DNA of 64,000 nucleotides from Dethiobacter sp. Lineage in GTDB: Bacteria > Bacillota > Dethiobacteria > Dethiobacterales > Dethiobacteraceae. A program made the position numbers and the translations under genes. The stretch's first letter is position 1, and each line of letters opens with the position of its first letter. Location: assembly GCA_020725465.1 (NCBI GenBank), contig DYEY01000043.1, positions 1 through 64,000 of the forward strand, in the 5' to 3' direction. Below, piece by piece: positions 50,819 through 58,967 of the stretch. Under the pieces are notes generated by a model, which saw nothing but the letters and a program-made list of their open reading frames with translations, was not told where the DNA came from and ran no database searches.

Positions 50819-52951
50819 TTAGTAAGGCATTACGGTGACGGTCCTGGCAGTGCCGTCCCACTCCACGTTGGCGCGCAGGGCCAAGCCGATCCAGCGGATG
50901 GGCAGCATGGTGCGGCCGTCGATAATTTCCGGGGCCACGTCCATGGTCACCACAGCGCCGTTAATCAGCATGGTGGTGCTGCCGATGGTCACCTGGACCA
51001 CGCGGTCGCCGCGGATCAGGGTCACGGCCTTGCGAACCGGATCCCAGATGACTTCGTCGGCATTGACGCCGGCAGCCTGGGCGGCAAAGCGCAGCGGCAG
51101 CAGGGTGCGGCCGGCCTTAATGACCGGGGCCACGTCCATGGTGTAGCTCCTGCCGTCCACGGTGTAGTTCAGGGCACCGATGGTGAAGACGGTGGAACCG
51201 GCAGCACCGATGCGGGCGTTAAAGACCTTCACCGCCGGGAAGGCGGGAGTAGCTGCAGCAACGTTCGGATGAATAAGTGACGTGGAAGTAGCATCAAGGC
51301 TTAATTCAATGTTGCCGTCGGGAACAAGGCGGTCGACGTTGTACTTGATGCCGCTGACGGTTATAACGCTGGCGACCGTGCTGACAGCGCTGACCGGAAT
51401 GGTCAGGGTGTTGCCGCCGGTCACAGAAGCGGTGCCGAGGGTAATGTTACCGCTTGTCCTGGTGACAGTGGGGGTGCCGCTGAAGGTCACGCCGGTGGGC
51501 AAGGTAAGCACGATGTTACCGGCGCCGATCCTGCCGGCGGCAGCTTCGGTAATAACGATATTGCCCGCGTCCTGGCCGGTAATACCGGTGCGTAGGCTGG
51601 GTACGGAAGATGCGGTGAAGGAAGCAGTGGGGCGGACGTTGGCCAGAACAGCGGAACCTGCAGCGCTGGCAGTGCCGCTGACTGCAACAGCCACATCACC
51701 GGAGAACTTGGGAGAGACCAGCACGTTGCCGGAAATTGTTACCTTGGAAGCTGCTGTTGAAACAGCTGTTACTCCGAAACGGTATTTGCTGTCATTGGTA
51801 TTGGGAACTACTGTTCCGTTAGCGTCAACAACAACGTTACCGGCTAAAGTAGTGGCAGTCGGGGCGGCAGAGAAGCGCAGGCCTTCCGGCAGGGCTACTT
51901 CGATATAACCACCCTGTATCAGGCTGCCCGGGGTGGCTTCGACCAGCTCCAGGGTCGCCAGCGTACCGATGTTGCCGGCGTTCAGGTTGGCAACCGGGCT
52001 GGTGGAGAGACGGCGGACTGTAATGTCAAAATCCGCCACGGTGGCCAGTACCAGCGAACCGGTAATCCCGGAGTTGGTGCCTTCACCAGCTATGGTTACC
52101 ACCAAGTCACCAAGGGGAGCCAGGCGGTTAATGTTTAAGGAAATGTTAGAAAGAGTGAAGGTGGTGGCGCTTCCAGTAGCAGTACCCAGTGAAACGTCCA
52201 GCTTGGTGGGGTCACCGGACCTGATAGCGGCGTCAATACCGCCGGTAAGGGTGGGTACGTCATCCCAGGTGGCGCCCGCGGGCAGTGTCAGCACCACCCT
52301 GTTGGCGGGAGAACCGGTCTTGAAGGCGCCGGGGGCGTTTTCAGCCAGCCGGATGGTCCTGGCGCCAAGGGACTGGGGTGAGGTAACAAAGCGGGAAACA
52401 GTGCTCACTGTGCCGGTAGCACTGACAGCAACGGCAGCGGTCCCGTAGGTGCCCACTGTAAAGCTACCGCCGGCAACAGCGGTGGTGTTGGTGGAAACAG
52501 TGGCAGTTACACTGCCCGGAGGTGTCCCCATGGTAGTCACATTGGCAGGCAGCTGAAGCAGGAAACTAGCGTTTGTGTTCAGGTCTGCTGTCCTGGTAAG
52601 AGTCAGTTCCACCTTGTTGTCGCCTGCTTGGCTGGTGGCAGCTGCACTGGGATAGAACTTGGCAGTGGCGGTGACGCCATTGCCGAGGAAAACGGCACTA
52701 GCAACGGAACCTGCAGCAAAGTTAACGCCACTGGGCAGTTCGACGGTGATAACATTTCCACCCTGAATGTTGCCCGGGGTCGTTTCCGCATAGCGGATGG
52801 AGGCCAGGGTCACTGGACCGGTAGCTACGATGGTAGGCACGTTGCCCACAACCACGCCGCTGACGGCGGTGCTGGCGGCCGCCGGGTAGGCGAACAGCAG
52901 CGACAGTACCATCGCCACGACGAGAAGTGCGGAAATCCTTTTCTTAGTCAA
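50819..52951 (-). CDS. probable S-layer protein, four repeats plus copper-amine-oxidase-type domain
   Basis: The 710-residue protein has a signal peptide (ending near YPAAAS) and a Val/Thr/Ala-rich body. Four related segments near residues 54, 203, 336 and 470 each have the pattern E-x2-P/A-G-x(n)-G-x-I-x-L-P-x-G-x-x-F/W. The C-terminal 140 residues (about 570-710) form a copper amine oxidase N-terminal-like domain with VAPVIKAGRTLLPLRFAAQAAG and VAPEIIDGRTMLPIRWIGLAL. Few charged residues and no Cys fit an S-layer or surface fibre protein. No SLH repeat is present, so attachment probably uses the C-terminal domain. Confidence 0.8.
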   Translation of the reverse strand: MTKKRISALLVVAMVLSLLFAYPAAASTAVSGVVVGNVPTIVATGPVTLASIRYAETTPGNIQGGNVITVELPSGVNFAAGSVASAVFLGNGVTATAKFYPSAAATSQAGDNKVELTLTRTADLNTNASFLLQLPANVTTMGTPPGSVTATVSTNTTAVAGGSFTVGTYGTAAVAVSATGTVSTVSRFVTSPQSLGARTIRLAENAPGAFKTGSPANRVVLTLPAGATWDDVPTLTGGIDAAIRSGDPTKLDVSLGTATGSATTFTLSNISLNINRLAPLGDLVVTIAGEGTNSGITGSLVLATVADFDITVRRLSTSPVANLNAGNIGTLATLELVEATPGSLIQGGYIEVALPEGLRFSAAPTATTLAGNVVVDANGTVVPNTNDSKYRFGVTAVSTAASKVTISGNVLVSPKFSGDVAVAVSGTASAAGSAVLANVRPTASFTASSVPSLRTGITGQDAGNIVITEAAAGRIGAGNIVLTLPTGVTFSGTPTVTRTSGNITLGTASVTGGNTLTIPVSAVSTVASVITVSGIKYNVDRLVPDGNIELSLDATSTSLIHPNVAAATPAFPAVKVFNARIGAAGSTVFTIGALNYTVDGRSYTMDVAPVIKAGRTLLPLRFAAQAAGVNADEVIWDPVRKAVTLIRGDRVVQVTIGSTTMLINGAVVTMDVAPEIIDGRTMLPIRWIGLALRANVEWDGTARTVTVMPY

Positions 52952-53144
52952 GCTCTTTTCCTCCTTTTTTTTCTTGCCTTACGACAAAACTGGCATAAGA
53001 AGACGTTTTATGTACCTTGCCGTTCTCCCCCTTTCGGCTGCGCGGTAAGCGCCTGGTTATCTACAAATGCCTTCGCCGGGCGGCGGTGGCATTGCAGGCA
53101 GGTTCAGGACAACGCGCGCTATCTAGTTAGACAACGCAGATTCC
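52952..53144 (-). other. structured 5' leader of the S-layer-type gene
   Basis: This stretch on the minus strand could form AATGCC-CGCC-GCCC-GGCG-GGCATT and CTTACCG with CGGCAAG, followed by AAGGAGG before the start codon. It does not match the GEMM (c-di-GMP), cobalamin or ydaO cores that I can recall. A long stable leader would be normal for a strongly expressed surface-layer gene. Confidence 0.45.
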
Positions 53145-54773
53145 CTAAAAGTTCCCCGGGGTAATTTTTTTTGCAAAAAGGCATGTTTTTTTTGGCCGGC
53201 CGGTTGCCAGGCGGAGGTCAAAGAGGCGGCCCCAGGGCAAACCCACAGTTTCGATACCGGCCCAGGATTGGAAATTAGCAGGGAAATATTCGCCGGAAAA
53301 CTCTGCCAATCCTGCTTTGATGGCCGAAATCGCAAAATCTTTTTTTTCAGGAGGGATGGGGGCGCCGCCGTGGGGCAGGCCGAGCAGGGCCGCCACCCGG
53401 GGGCGGACGCGGGACTGGTAGCCCCAGTCTTCCAGGAGGCGGAGCTGCAGGGCCTGGTGGTGGGCCTGGCGGTCAAAGCCGGGCCGGGCGCGGTAACAGC
53501 TGTAAAGGAGGCCGTGGGCCAGGGCGGTGCCCAGGCTGTTGCCGGCAGTGTTCCAGCCGGCGAAAGAAGCGAGGGAGGAGAGGAGCTTTTCTTCGGCCAG
53601 CAGGCTGAGGAGGGCGGCGTCGGCGCCGTTGCTGTAGGCGACGTCGGCCAGGGCGGCGGGCCGGCCGGCGGTGACGGCGGCGGCAATGGCAGCGGCCAGG
53701 CGGTGGTGGCGTTGTGCAGGGTGCCCGGAGGGGTCCTGGGCAGCAGCTTCCGCAAAGCCCTCCTCGGGGGTATTGACAAAGAGCAAAAGGTCCGCCTCAT
53801 CGGGCCCGGACTCCACAGCGCCCAGGGCCAGCAGGCGGTAGCGCAGGCTCTCCTCCAGGGATATATCCTCGTAGTGCGGCACCAGGCGGGAGGCGCGGGG
53901 CGCGGCATAGATGGCATGAATACGGGGGGTGCGGTTGTTTAGCAGGTTGACGGCGCGGGCGTAGAGCATCATGCCTATTTCGTCGGCACCGGGAAAAGCC
54001 ACGGCGCGGTCTCCCAGGCCGGCCATGAGAGGGGCAAGGCGGCGCAGTTCCAGGCTGCTGTGGCTGAAGGGGGCGGTGTCGTCCTTTGCCAGGACGATGA
54101 AGGAGAAGGCGCCTTCTTTGGCCAGGCGCAGGGAGGCGGCCAGCAGGCGGTGGTTGAGGGCGCGGCGCCGGAGGTGGTCGGCCAGCACAGCGGCGGGGAT
54201 ACTTTGGCGCAGGGCGGCCAGGGACCGCTGTTCGGCGGGGGAAAGGAGCCCCCGGTCAGCTTTGTCCTCCTGTATGGAGAGGAGGTTAAGCAGGCTGCCG
54301 TATTGGGCGAAGTATTCGGGGTGGCCGAAACTGGCGGCTGAAACCTGGGAGCGCAGGACGGTGGCAAAGGCCAGGATGGGTACATTGTAAGCGGAGAGTT
54401 CCTGTACCGCCTTAAGGCGGGAGGCGAGGGTTTCAGGCGGGAGGTGGTGGTTGCGGGAGGGGACCAGGCCGCCGTAGAGGAGGGCGTCCAGGGACAGCAC
54501 CATGACGGAGGAGGAGGAGGCGTTTGCCCGCAGCCAGTCCCAGAGCGGGCCGGGGTCGGTTTCGGCTTCGCCGCTGTTCAGGAGCTCTTGAGGAGGGGTG
54601 AGCAGGCGGAAGGGGGTGAGCCGGTTTAAGCTGTGGACGAAGTCGTAGTTGACCGGGCGGTTGTCCAGGGGGACATAGAGGATGGCCGGGGGCTGCGGCT
54701 TTGGGTGGGGGGTGAGCGCGAGGAGCGCGCAGGCCAGGAACAGGGTGAGCAAAAAAGCGGTTTTCCTCGGCAA
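53145..54773 (-). CDS. DUF4127 exported protein
   Basis: The 542-residue protein has a signal peptide (LLTLFLACALLALTPH) and the DUF4127 features ILYVPLDNRPVNYDFVHSL near residue 32, MVLSLDALLYGGLVPSR near 90, FSFIVLAKDDTAPFSHSS near 225 and DEIGMMLYARAVN near 265. Several Asp/Asn/Arg residues are conserved and suggest enzyme activity, but no reaction is known to me. It starts at a TTG behind GGGAGG, about 80 bases downstream of the PHP gene on the same strand. Confidence 0.85.
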   Translation of the reverse strand: MPRKTAFLLTLFLACALLALTPHPKPQPPAILYVPLDNRPVNYDFVHSLNRLTPFRLLTPPQELLNSGEAETDPGPLWDWLRANASSSSVMVLSLDALLYGGLVPSRNHHLPPETLASRLKAVQELSAYNVPILAFATVLRSQVSAASFGHPEYFAQYGSLLNLLSIQEDKADRGLLSPAEQRSLAALRQSIPAAVLADHLRRRALNHRLLAASLRLAKEGAFSFIVLAKDDTAPFSHSSLELRRLAPLMAGLGDRAVAFPGADEIGMMLYARAVNLLNNRTPRIHAIYAAPRASRLVPHYEDISLEESLRYRLLALGAVESGPDEADLLLFVNTPEEGFAEAAAQDPSGHPAQRHHRLAAAIAAAVTAGRPAALADVAYSNGADAALLSLLAEEKLLSSLASFAGWNTAGNSLGTALAHGLLYSCYRARPGFDRQAHHQALQLRLLEDWGYQSRVRPRVAALLGLPHGGAPIPPEKKDFAISAIKAGLAEFSGEYFPANFQSWAGIETVGLPWGRLFDLRLATGRPKKTCLFAKKITPGNF

Positions 54774-54851
54774 AAGGGCAGCCTCCCTTCTTGGGCAGGG
54801 GCGGTTTAATTATACCTTTTTTGTATGGCCGCGGCAATGGGCCTGTGGCCG

Positions 54852-55892
54852 TCAACGGTCCCCTGCGGGGCGGAGGTAAATGGGGTTGGTGAAGAGCCAG
54901 GGCTTTTTGTTTTTATATATTTCCAGGCGCAGGGGGCCGGGCGTGTGCAGGGGGAAGGAGGCGGGGGGGGAGGAAAAGGCGGCCAGGAGGCGGCCGTTTT
55001 GGATAAGGCGGTGGTGGAGGCGGCGGCAGGGGGGAGAGGTGATGCGGAGGGCGGCGGGGAGGGGGGCGGCGTCGCCGCTGTGGTACTCGGTGTTGCCGCT
55101 TTGGGCGGTGAAGGAGAAGCCGGGGGCGTCGCCGAGGAGGTTGTTGATGATAAAGGAGCGGCCGCGGCGGAGGGCGTCCAGGACCTGGTTTTTGGCGGCG
55201 GCGAAGTCGGGGGAGAGGGGCTGCTCCAGCAGCAGGCAGTTGTTGGCGGTGCGGAACTGGTATTCGTAGGGGAAGATGGTGCGGCGGACGGGGCCGCGGC
55301 GGATGGGCCAGGCGTGGGCGTCGCTGCCGGCGATGGCGGTGAGGGGGCGGCTCCGGGTGAGGCGGTCGAAGGTCTCCATGGCTTGGGGGTCGGGGCCGGT
55401 GATGGGGCCGGCGGGGTCCAGGTAGGCGTACCAGAGGGCCAGGGGGAGGGTTTGGGCGTTGTCCCGCCACTGGGAGCACCAGTTCCAGACTTCGATGCCG
55501 GTAAAGCCGGTAACGTCCCAGTGGTCCCAGGGGAAGCGCAGGTAATTATGGACGAGGCGGGAGCCTTTTTCAAAGGGGTGGGCGATGAAGCCGAGGCCGC
55601 CCTGGGCGTTTACCGCGTCGATTACTTTTTGCGGGTGGCGGTCGTCGGCGGGGACCGGGCGGTGGAGGCCCAGGGCCAGGTAGTGGTTCTTTTTGTCGTT
55701 GATTTCGCTGCCCACCAGGACCAGGACGCCGTGGCGGAACCCTTCTTCCGGGAGGCCTTTTAGGGTGTTGTGGTCGGTGACCACCACAAAGCTCAGGCCG
55801 GCTCGGCTGGCCGCCCGGGCGATTTGGTCGATGGTGGCGTGGCCGTCGGAATGGGAGCTGTGGACGTGGATGTTGCCTAAGCACCGGTACAT
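54852..55892 (-). CDS. PHP-domain phosphoesterase
   Basis: The 346-residue protein has the four PHP metal-binding motifs: HVHSSHSDG near residue 9, VVTDHNTLKG near 38, GFIAHPFEKG near 103 and GSDAHAW near 195. PHP enzymes hydrolyse phosphoesters with two or three metal ions; DNA-linked and sugar-phosphate substrates both occur. The C-terminal part (about 215-346) is a beta-rich extension. No signal peptide is present. The ribosome site (AAGGCGG) is weak. It leads the DUF4127 gene. Confidence 0.85.
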   Translation of the reverse strand: MYRCLGNIHVHSSHSDGHATIDQIARAASRAGLSFVVVTDHNTLKGLPEEGFRHGVLVLVGSEINDKKNHYLALGLHRPVPADDRHPQKVIDAVNAQGGLGFIAHPFEKGSRLVHNYLRFPWDHWDVTGFTGIEVWNWCSQWRDNAQTLPLALWYAYLDPAGPITGPDPQAMETFDRLTRSRPLTAIAGSDAHAWPIRRGPVRRTIFPYEYQFRTANNCLLLEQPLSPDFAAAKNQVLDALRRGRSFIINNLLGDAPGFSFTAQSGNTEYHSGDAAPLPAALRITSPPCRRLHHRLIQNGRLLAAFSSPPASFPLHTPGPLRLEIYKNKKPWLFTNPIYLRPAGDR

Positions 55893-56049
55893 GGTTCAAC
55901 CGCCTTTTTAGCCGGAATGGCGCAGGCCGTGCCTGCCCGGGTTTGGAAAAAATTTTGCCCGGGTTTGGGGCTGTGGCTTTTGCAGGGAAAGGAAATGGCC
56001 GCCCCGGCGTTGAATTGAGCAAAAAAACAAGGGACGGAGGCAGAGGAAA

Positions 56050-56472
56050 ATGGTCAACGACGTTAAGTATGCGGATATCAGGATAGGGGATACCGCCAGT
56101 TTTGCCAAGACCATCAGCGAGGCGGACGTTTACGCCTTCGCCGGGGTGAGCGGCGATTTCAACCCCATCCACGTGGACGCGGAGTTCGCAAAGGGGACGC
56201 GGTTCGGCCAGCGCATCGCCCACGGCATCCTTACCGGGAGCCTGGTGTCCACGGTGATCGGGACGGGGCTGCCGGGGAAAAACACCGTTTACCTGTCGCA
56301 GGAGATGAAGTTCCTGGCGCCGGTGTTTATCGGGGACACGCTGAAAGCCGAGGTCAAAGTGGTGGAAAAGAACGACGAGAAGAAGATTCTGGTTTTGGAT
56401 ACCTGGGTGACCAACCAGCACGGCCGGCAGGTTTTGAGCGGCCAGGCCAGGGTTATGAAGATGGAGGGCTAG
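56050..56472 (+). CDS. MaoC-like (R)-specific enoyl-CoA hydratase
   Basis: The 140-residue hot-dog-fold protein has the hydratase 2 motif GVSGDFNPIHVDAEFA, with the catalytic Asp and His near residues 35 and 40, and GIL near 60. Proteins of this size (PhaJ type) hydrate enoyl-CoA to (R)-3-hydroxyacyl-CoA. ATG 56050 has CGGAGG upstream. It is in tandem with a Phd-like small gene, which has no evident metabolic link. Confidence 0.92.
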   Translation: MVNDVKYADIRIGDTASFAKTISEADVYAFAGVSGDFNPIHVDAEFAKGTRFGQRIAHGILTGSLVSTVIGTGLPGKNTVYLSQEMKFLAPVFIGDTLKAEVKVVEKNDEKKILVLDTWVTNQHGRQVLSGQARVMKMEG

Positions 56473-56473
56473 C

Positions 56474-56731
56474 ATGGGGCGCATCAGGATAAAGACAGAG
56501 GGGGAAGTGCGGCGGAAGCTGGGGAAGGTGGTGGACAGCCTGGCCCAAGGGCCGGTGTTTGTGGCCAGAAAGAGGATGGTGACGGCGGTGCTCATGGACA
56601 TCTCCGACTACTTTGACCTGGTGCGCGAGATTGAGGACCTGGCGGAGCTTTTGCGCACCATGGGCGGGGACTGCCGCTGCGACGAGGGTGACCGGTTGCT
56701 GGACAAAGCGCTGGGCGAGTCGGCGGATTAA
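56474..56731 (+). CDS. Phd/YefM-like antitoxin-type protein
   Basis: The 85-residue protein starts with a basic segment KTEGEVRRKLGKVVDSLAQ, then PVFVARKRMVTAVLMDISDYFDLVREIEDL. This matches the shape of Phd/YefM antitoxins (DNA-binding part ending in a strand with xVAVLxxxxYxxL). No RelE- or Doc-like toxin gene lies beside it. GGAGGG precedes the ATG. It could be an orphan antitoxin or a small regulator; identity is moderately supported. Confidence 0.55.
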   Translation: MGRIRIKTEGEVRRKLGKVVDSLAQGPVFVARKRMVTAVLMDISDYFDLVREIEDLAELLRTMGGDCRCDEGDRLLDKALGESAD

Positions 56732-56767
56732 ATGCACACCAGCCCGGGTCACTTCCGGGCTGGAGTG

Positions 56768-57124
56768 CTAAAGTTCTATAGCTTCTTTCAGGACATTTTC
56801 GAGGAACTTGCTGTTTTCTTTTTGCAGCCGGTCCATTTCACGGCGCGTGTAGACCAGGATATTGACGTCAAAAGGCACGGCGAAGCTGCCGGCGTATTGT
56901 TCTTTACGCTCCAGGAACGGCCGGTCGGTGTTTTTGACCACCACCAGGATGTCCACATCGCTAAACGGGGTATGGCTACCCCTGGCAAAAGAGCCAAAAA
57001 GATAAATTTTTTCTGTTTGCGGACTTTTTTTAAGTTCCCGGGCTGTTTCCCTTAAAGATGCCATCACCGCCCTGTAATCCACGGACAAGATCTTCACAGA
57101 ACCCAATGATTTTTCCTGAAGCAT
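56768..57124 (-). CDS. MNT-type nucleotidyltransferase
   Basis: The 118-residue protein has the polymerase-beta-like motif FGSFARGSHTPFSDVDILV (GS-x10-D-x-D) near residues 45-63. MNT proteins are antitoxins that AMPylate their HEPN partner. ATG 57124 has GAGGAGG 6 bases upstream and lies inside the 3' end of the HEPN gene, overlapping it by 95 bases in another frame. A longer frame to 57259 has no site. Confidence 0.85.
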   Translation of the reverse strand: MLQEKSLGSVKILSVDYRAVMASLRETARELKKSPQTEKIYLFGSFARGSHTPFSDVDILVVVKNTDRPFLERKEQYAGSFAVPFDVNILVYTRREMDRLQKENSKFLENVLKEAIEL

Positions 57125-57467
57125 TATATGCCTCCTCAGCAATTTGCCTGTCAAAGTAGTCCTGGGGGGCACCCTCCGGGAAGCTGTTGGGGTAGCGGCT
57201 TTGTATGTAATAACGGTCAAGAATGCGCGCCAGGTGCAAAAGGTCTTCGGGCACGTCAAGCCTTTCTTTGAGGCCTTCCAGCATTTTAACGGCTGAGTGG
57301 CCTCTGACGTAGCTGTTCATCAGCAGGTACAGCGCTTTTAAGGCTTTTTCCGCAGCCTGTTGGGCGGTAAAACAAGCCCATTCGTAATAAGAATGGTCAA
57401 AGTCTGTTCTTGCTTTTTCCAGGTCCCTTTTGGCCTGCCTGAGCCAGTCCATGCCTCTGTTTGCCAT
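57030..57467 (-). CDS. HEPN-domain protein (toxin of HEPN-MNT pair)
   Basis: The 145-residue helical protein begins WLRQAKRDLEKARTDFDHSYYEWACFTAQQAAEKALKAL, typical of HEPN proteins, and has YVRGHSAVKML near 52-62 in place of the usual R-x4-6-H ribonuclease motif. The spacing is atypical, so catalytic competence is uncertain. HEPN toxins act as RNases and are controlled by the MNT partner encoded just downstream. The ATG lies behind GAGG. Confidence 0.85.
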   Translation of the reverse strand: MANRGMDWLRQAKRDLEKARTDFDHSYYEWACFTAQQAAEKALKALYLLMNSYVRGHSAVKMLEGLKERLDVPEDLLHLARILDRYYIQSRYPNSFPEGAPQDYFDRQIAEEAYNASGKIIGFCEDLVRGLQGGDGIFKGNSPGT

Positions 57468-57497
57468 GGGAAAACCTCGTTTCAGTTTTTTTATATT

Positions 57498-58526
57498 TTA
57501 CATGCTGGCCTGCAGGCGGCGGGGGGAGATAAGGGAGGGGGCCAGGCGCTCCAGGAGCTCCAGGGCGCGGCCGGTGCCTTTGGCCACGCAGGCGATGGGG
57601 TCTTCGGCCAGGTAAGCAGGGACGTTGGTCTCGGCGGAGACCAGCCTGTCCAGGCCGTCCAGGAGGGAGCCGCCGCCGGTCATGACGATGCCGTGCCCGA
57701 TGATGTCGCCGGCCAGCTCGGGCGGGGTGCGCTCCAGGACGTGCCTGATGCAGTGGATTACCGCGTCCAGGGGTTCCTGGATGGCTTCCAGCACGTGGTC
57801 GGTCCTGACCAGGAAGGAGCGGGGCAGGCCGGAGATCATGTCGCGGCCGCGGACTTCCATTTCCCTGGCCCGGTTGCCGGGGAAGGCGGTGCCCACTGCT
57901 ATTTTCAGGGCTTCGGCGGTGCGCTCGCCGATGAGCAGGTTGAACTCGCGCTTGATGAAGCGGGCGATGGCCTCGTCGAACTTGTCGCCGCCCACGCGGA
58001 CGCTTTCGGTGACCACTGTCTCCCCCAAGGAAAGCAGGGCCACGTCGCAGGTGCCGCCGCCGATGTCCACCACCAGGTGGCCGCTGGGGCGGAAGATGTC
58101 CAGGCCGGCGCCCAGGGCGGCGGCCCGGGGTTCTTCGATGAGGAAGGCTTCGCGCACCCCGCTGCGGATGACGGCTTCGATGACGGCTTTCTGCTCCACG
58201 GTGGTGGTGGCGGCGGGGATGCAGACCACCACCCGGGGGCGGAAGAGGCGGCGGCGGTCGCATACCTTGGTGATAAAATGGCGGAGCATGATTTCGGTAA
58301 TTTCAAAGTCGGCGATGACCCCTTCGCGCAGCGGCCTGATGGCGGTGATGTTGCCGGGGGTGCGGCCCAGCATCCGCTGCGCCATCTCGCCCACCGCCAA
58401 TACCCGCCGGCTGTGCTGTTCAATGGCCACCACCGAAGGTTCGTGCAGGACTATGCCTTTCCCCCGCAGGTGGACCAGCACCGTGGCGGTGCCGAGGTCT
58501 ATTCCCATATCCGCTCCCAGGTTCAT
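57498..58526 (-). CDS. mbl: MreB-family actin homologue Mbl
   Basis: The 342-residue protein has MreB signatures: MGIDLGTATVLVH near residue 7 (phosphate 1), VVDIGGGTCDVALLSLG near 155 (phosphate 2), and GIVMTGGGSLLDGLDRLV near 285 (adenosine). MreB/Mbl filaments steer wall elongation. Its place directly behind spoIIID is that of mbl in Bacillus and Clostridia. The start has GAGGTGA upstream. Confidence 0.94.
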   Translation of the reverse strand: MNLGADMGIDLGTATVLVHLRGKGIVLHEPSVVAIEQHSRRVLAVGEMAQRMLGRTPGNITAIRPLREGVIADFEITEIMLRHFITKVCDRRRLFRPRVVVCIPAATTTVEQKAVIEAVIRSGVREAFLIEEPRAAALGAGLDIFRPSGHLVVDIGGGTCDVALLSLGETVVTESVRVGGDKFDEAIARFIKREFNLLIGERTAEALKIAVGTAFPGNRAREMEVRGRDMISGLPRSFLVRTDHVLEAIQEPLDAVIHCIRHVLERTPPELAGDIIGHGIVMTGGGSLLDGLDRLVSAETNVPAYLAEDPIACVAKGTGRALELLERLAPSLISPRRLQASM

Positions 58527-58611
58527 CTGCCGTCACCTCGTTTAAGGTTGTCCATCTGATATTTAACTTTTTTATTATTCGCTGGCTGGCGCTGTTTTCC
58601 TTTTTTGGCCG

Positions 58612-58866
58612 TTATTTTTCTTCGCAAAGATATTTTTTGCGGGTGGCCTCCCCTCCGCGCAGGTGGCGCTCCGCCTTGTTTTTCTCAAGGATAATCTTGA
58701 CTTCACGGGCGATGAAGCGGTTTATCTGGGGGAGTCGCTCTGTCATGTCTTTGTGCACGGTGGATTTGGAGACACCGAACACGCGGGCCACTTGGCGCAC
58801 GGTGGCACCTGTTTCCAGCATGTAACTGCTGATTTCCAGGATGCGCTGCTCGATATAATCCTGCAT
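58612..58866 (-). CDS. spoIIID: sporulation transcription factor SpoIIID
   Basis: The 84-residue protein has the SpoIIID helix-turn-helix, with GATVRQVARVFGVSKSTVHKDMTERLPQINRFIA-like sequence near residues 20-50. SpoIIID tunes mother-cell sigma-E and sigma-K genes. GGGGGCGG lies before the ATG. Gene order spoIIID-mbl agrees with other spore formers. Confidence 0.95.
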   Translation of the reverse strand: MQDYIEQRILEISSYMLETGATVRQVARVFGVSKSTVHKDMTERLPQINRFIAREVKIILEKNKAERHLRGGEATRKKYLCEEK

Positions 58867-58967
58867 CAGGCCGCCCCCTTTAAAAACTTTGTAAAAAATA
58901 TATGTGGGGGAACGGGCCGTTTATACCAGTACAAGCAGAAAACCGGCCCAGTGCGGCCGGTTAAATG

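Noticed and set aside
52952-53144. c-di-GMP (GEMM) riboswitch before the S-layer-type gene
   Set aside because: Such riboswitches often precede surface-protein genes in Clostridia, but the conserved GEMM core (tetraloop plus GCAAA-type joining sequences) is not present.
56739-56763. Hairpin CCAGCCCGG/CCGGGCTGG between the antitoxin-like gene and the MNT gene
   Set aside because: It has no T-tract in either direction close to the stem, so I do not call it a terminator.
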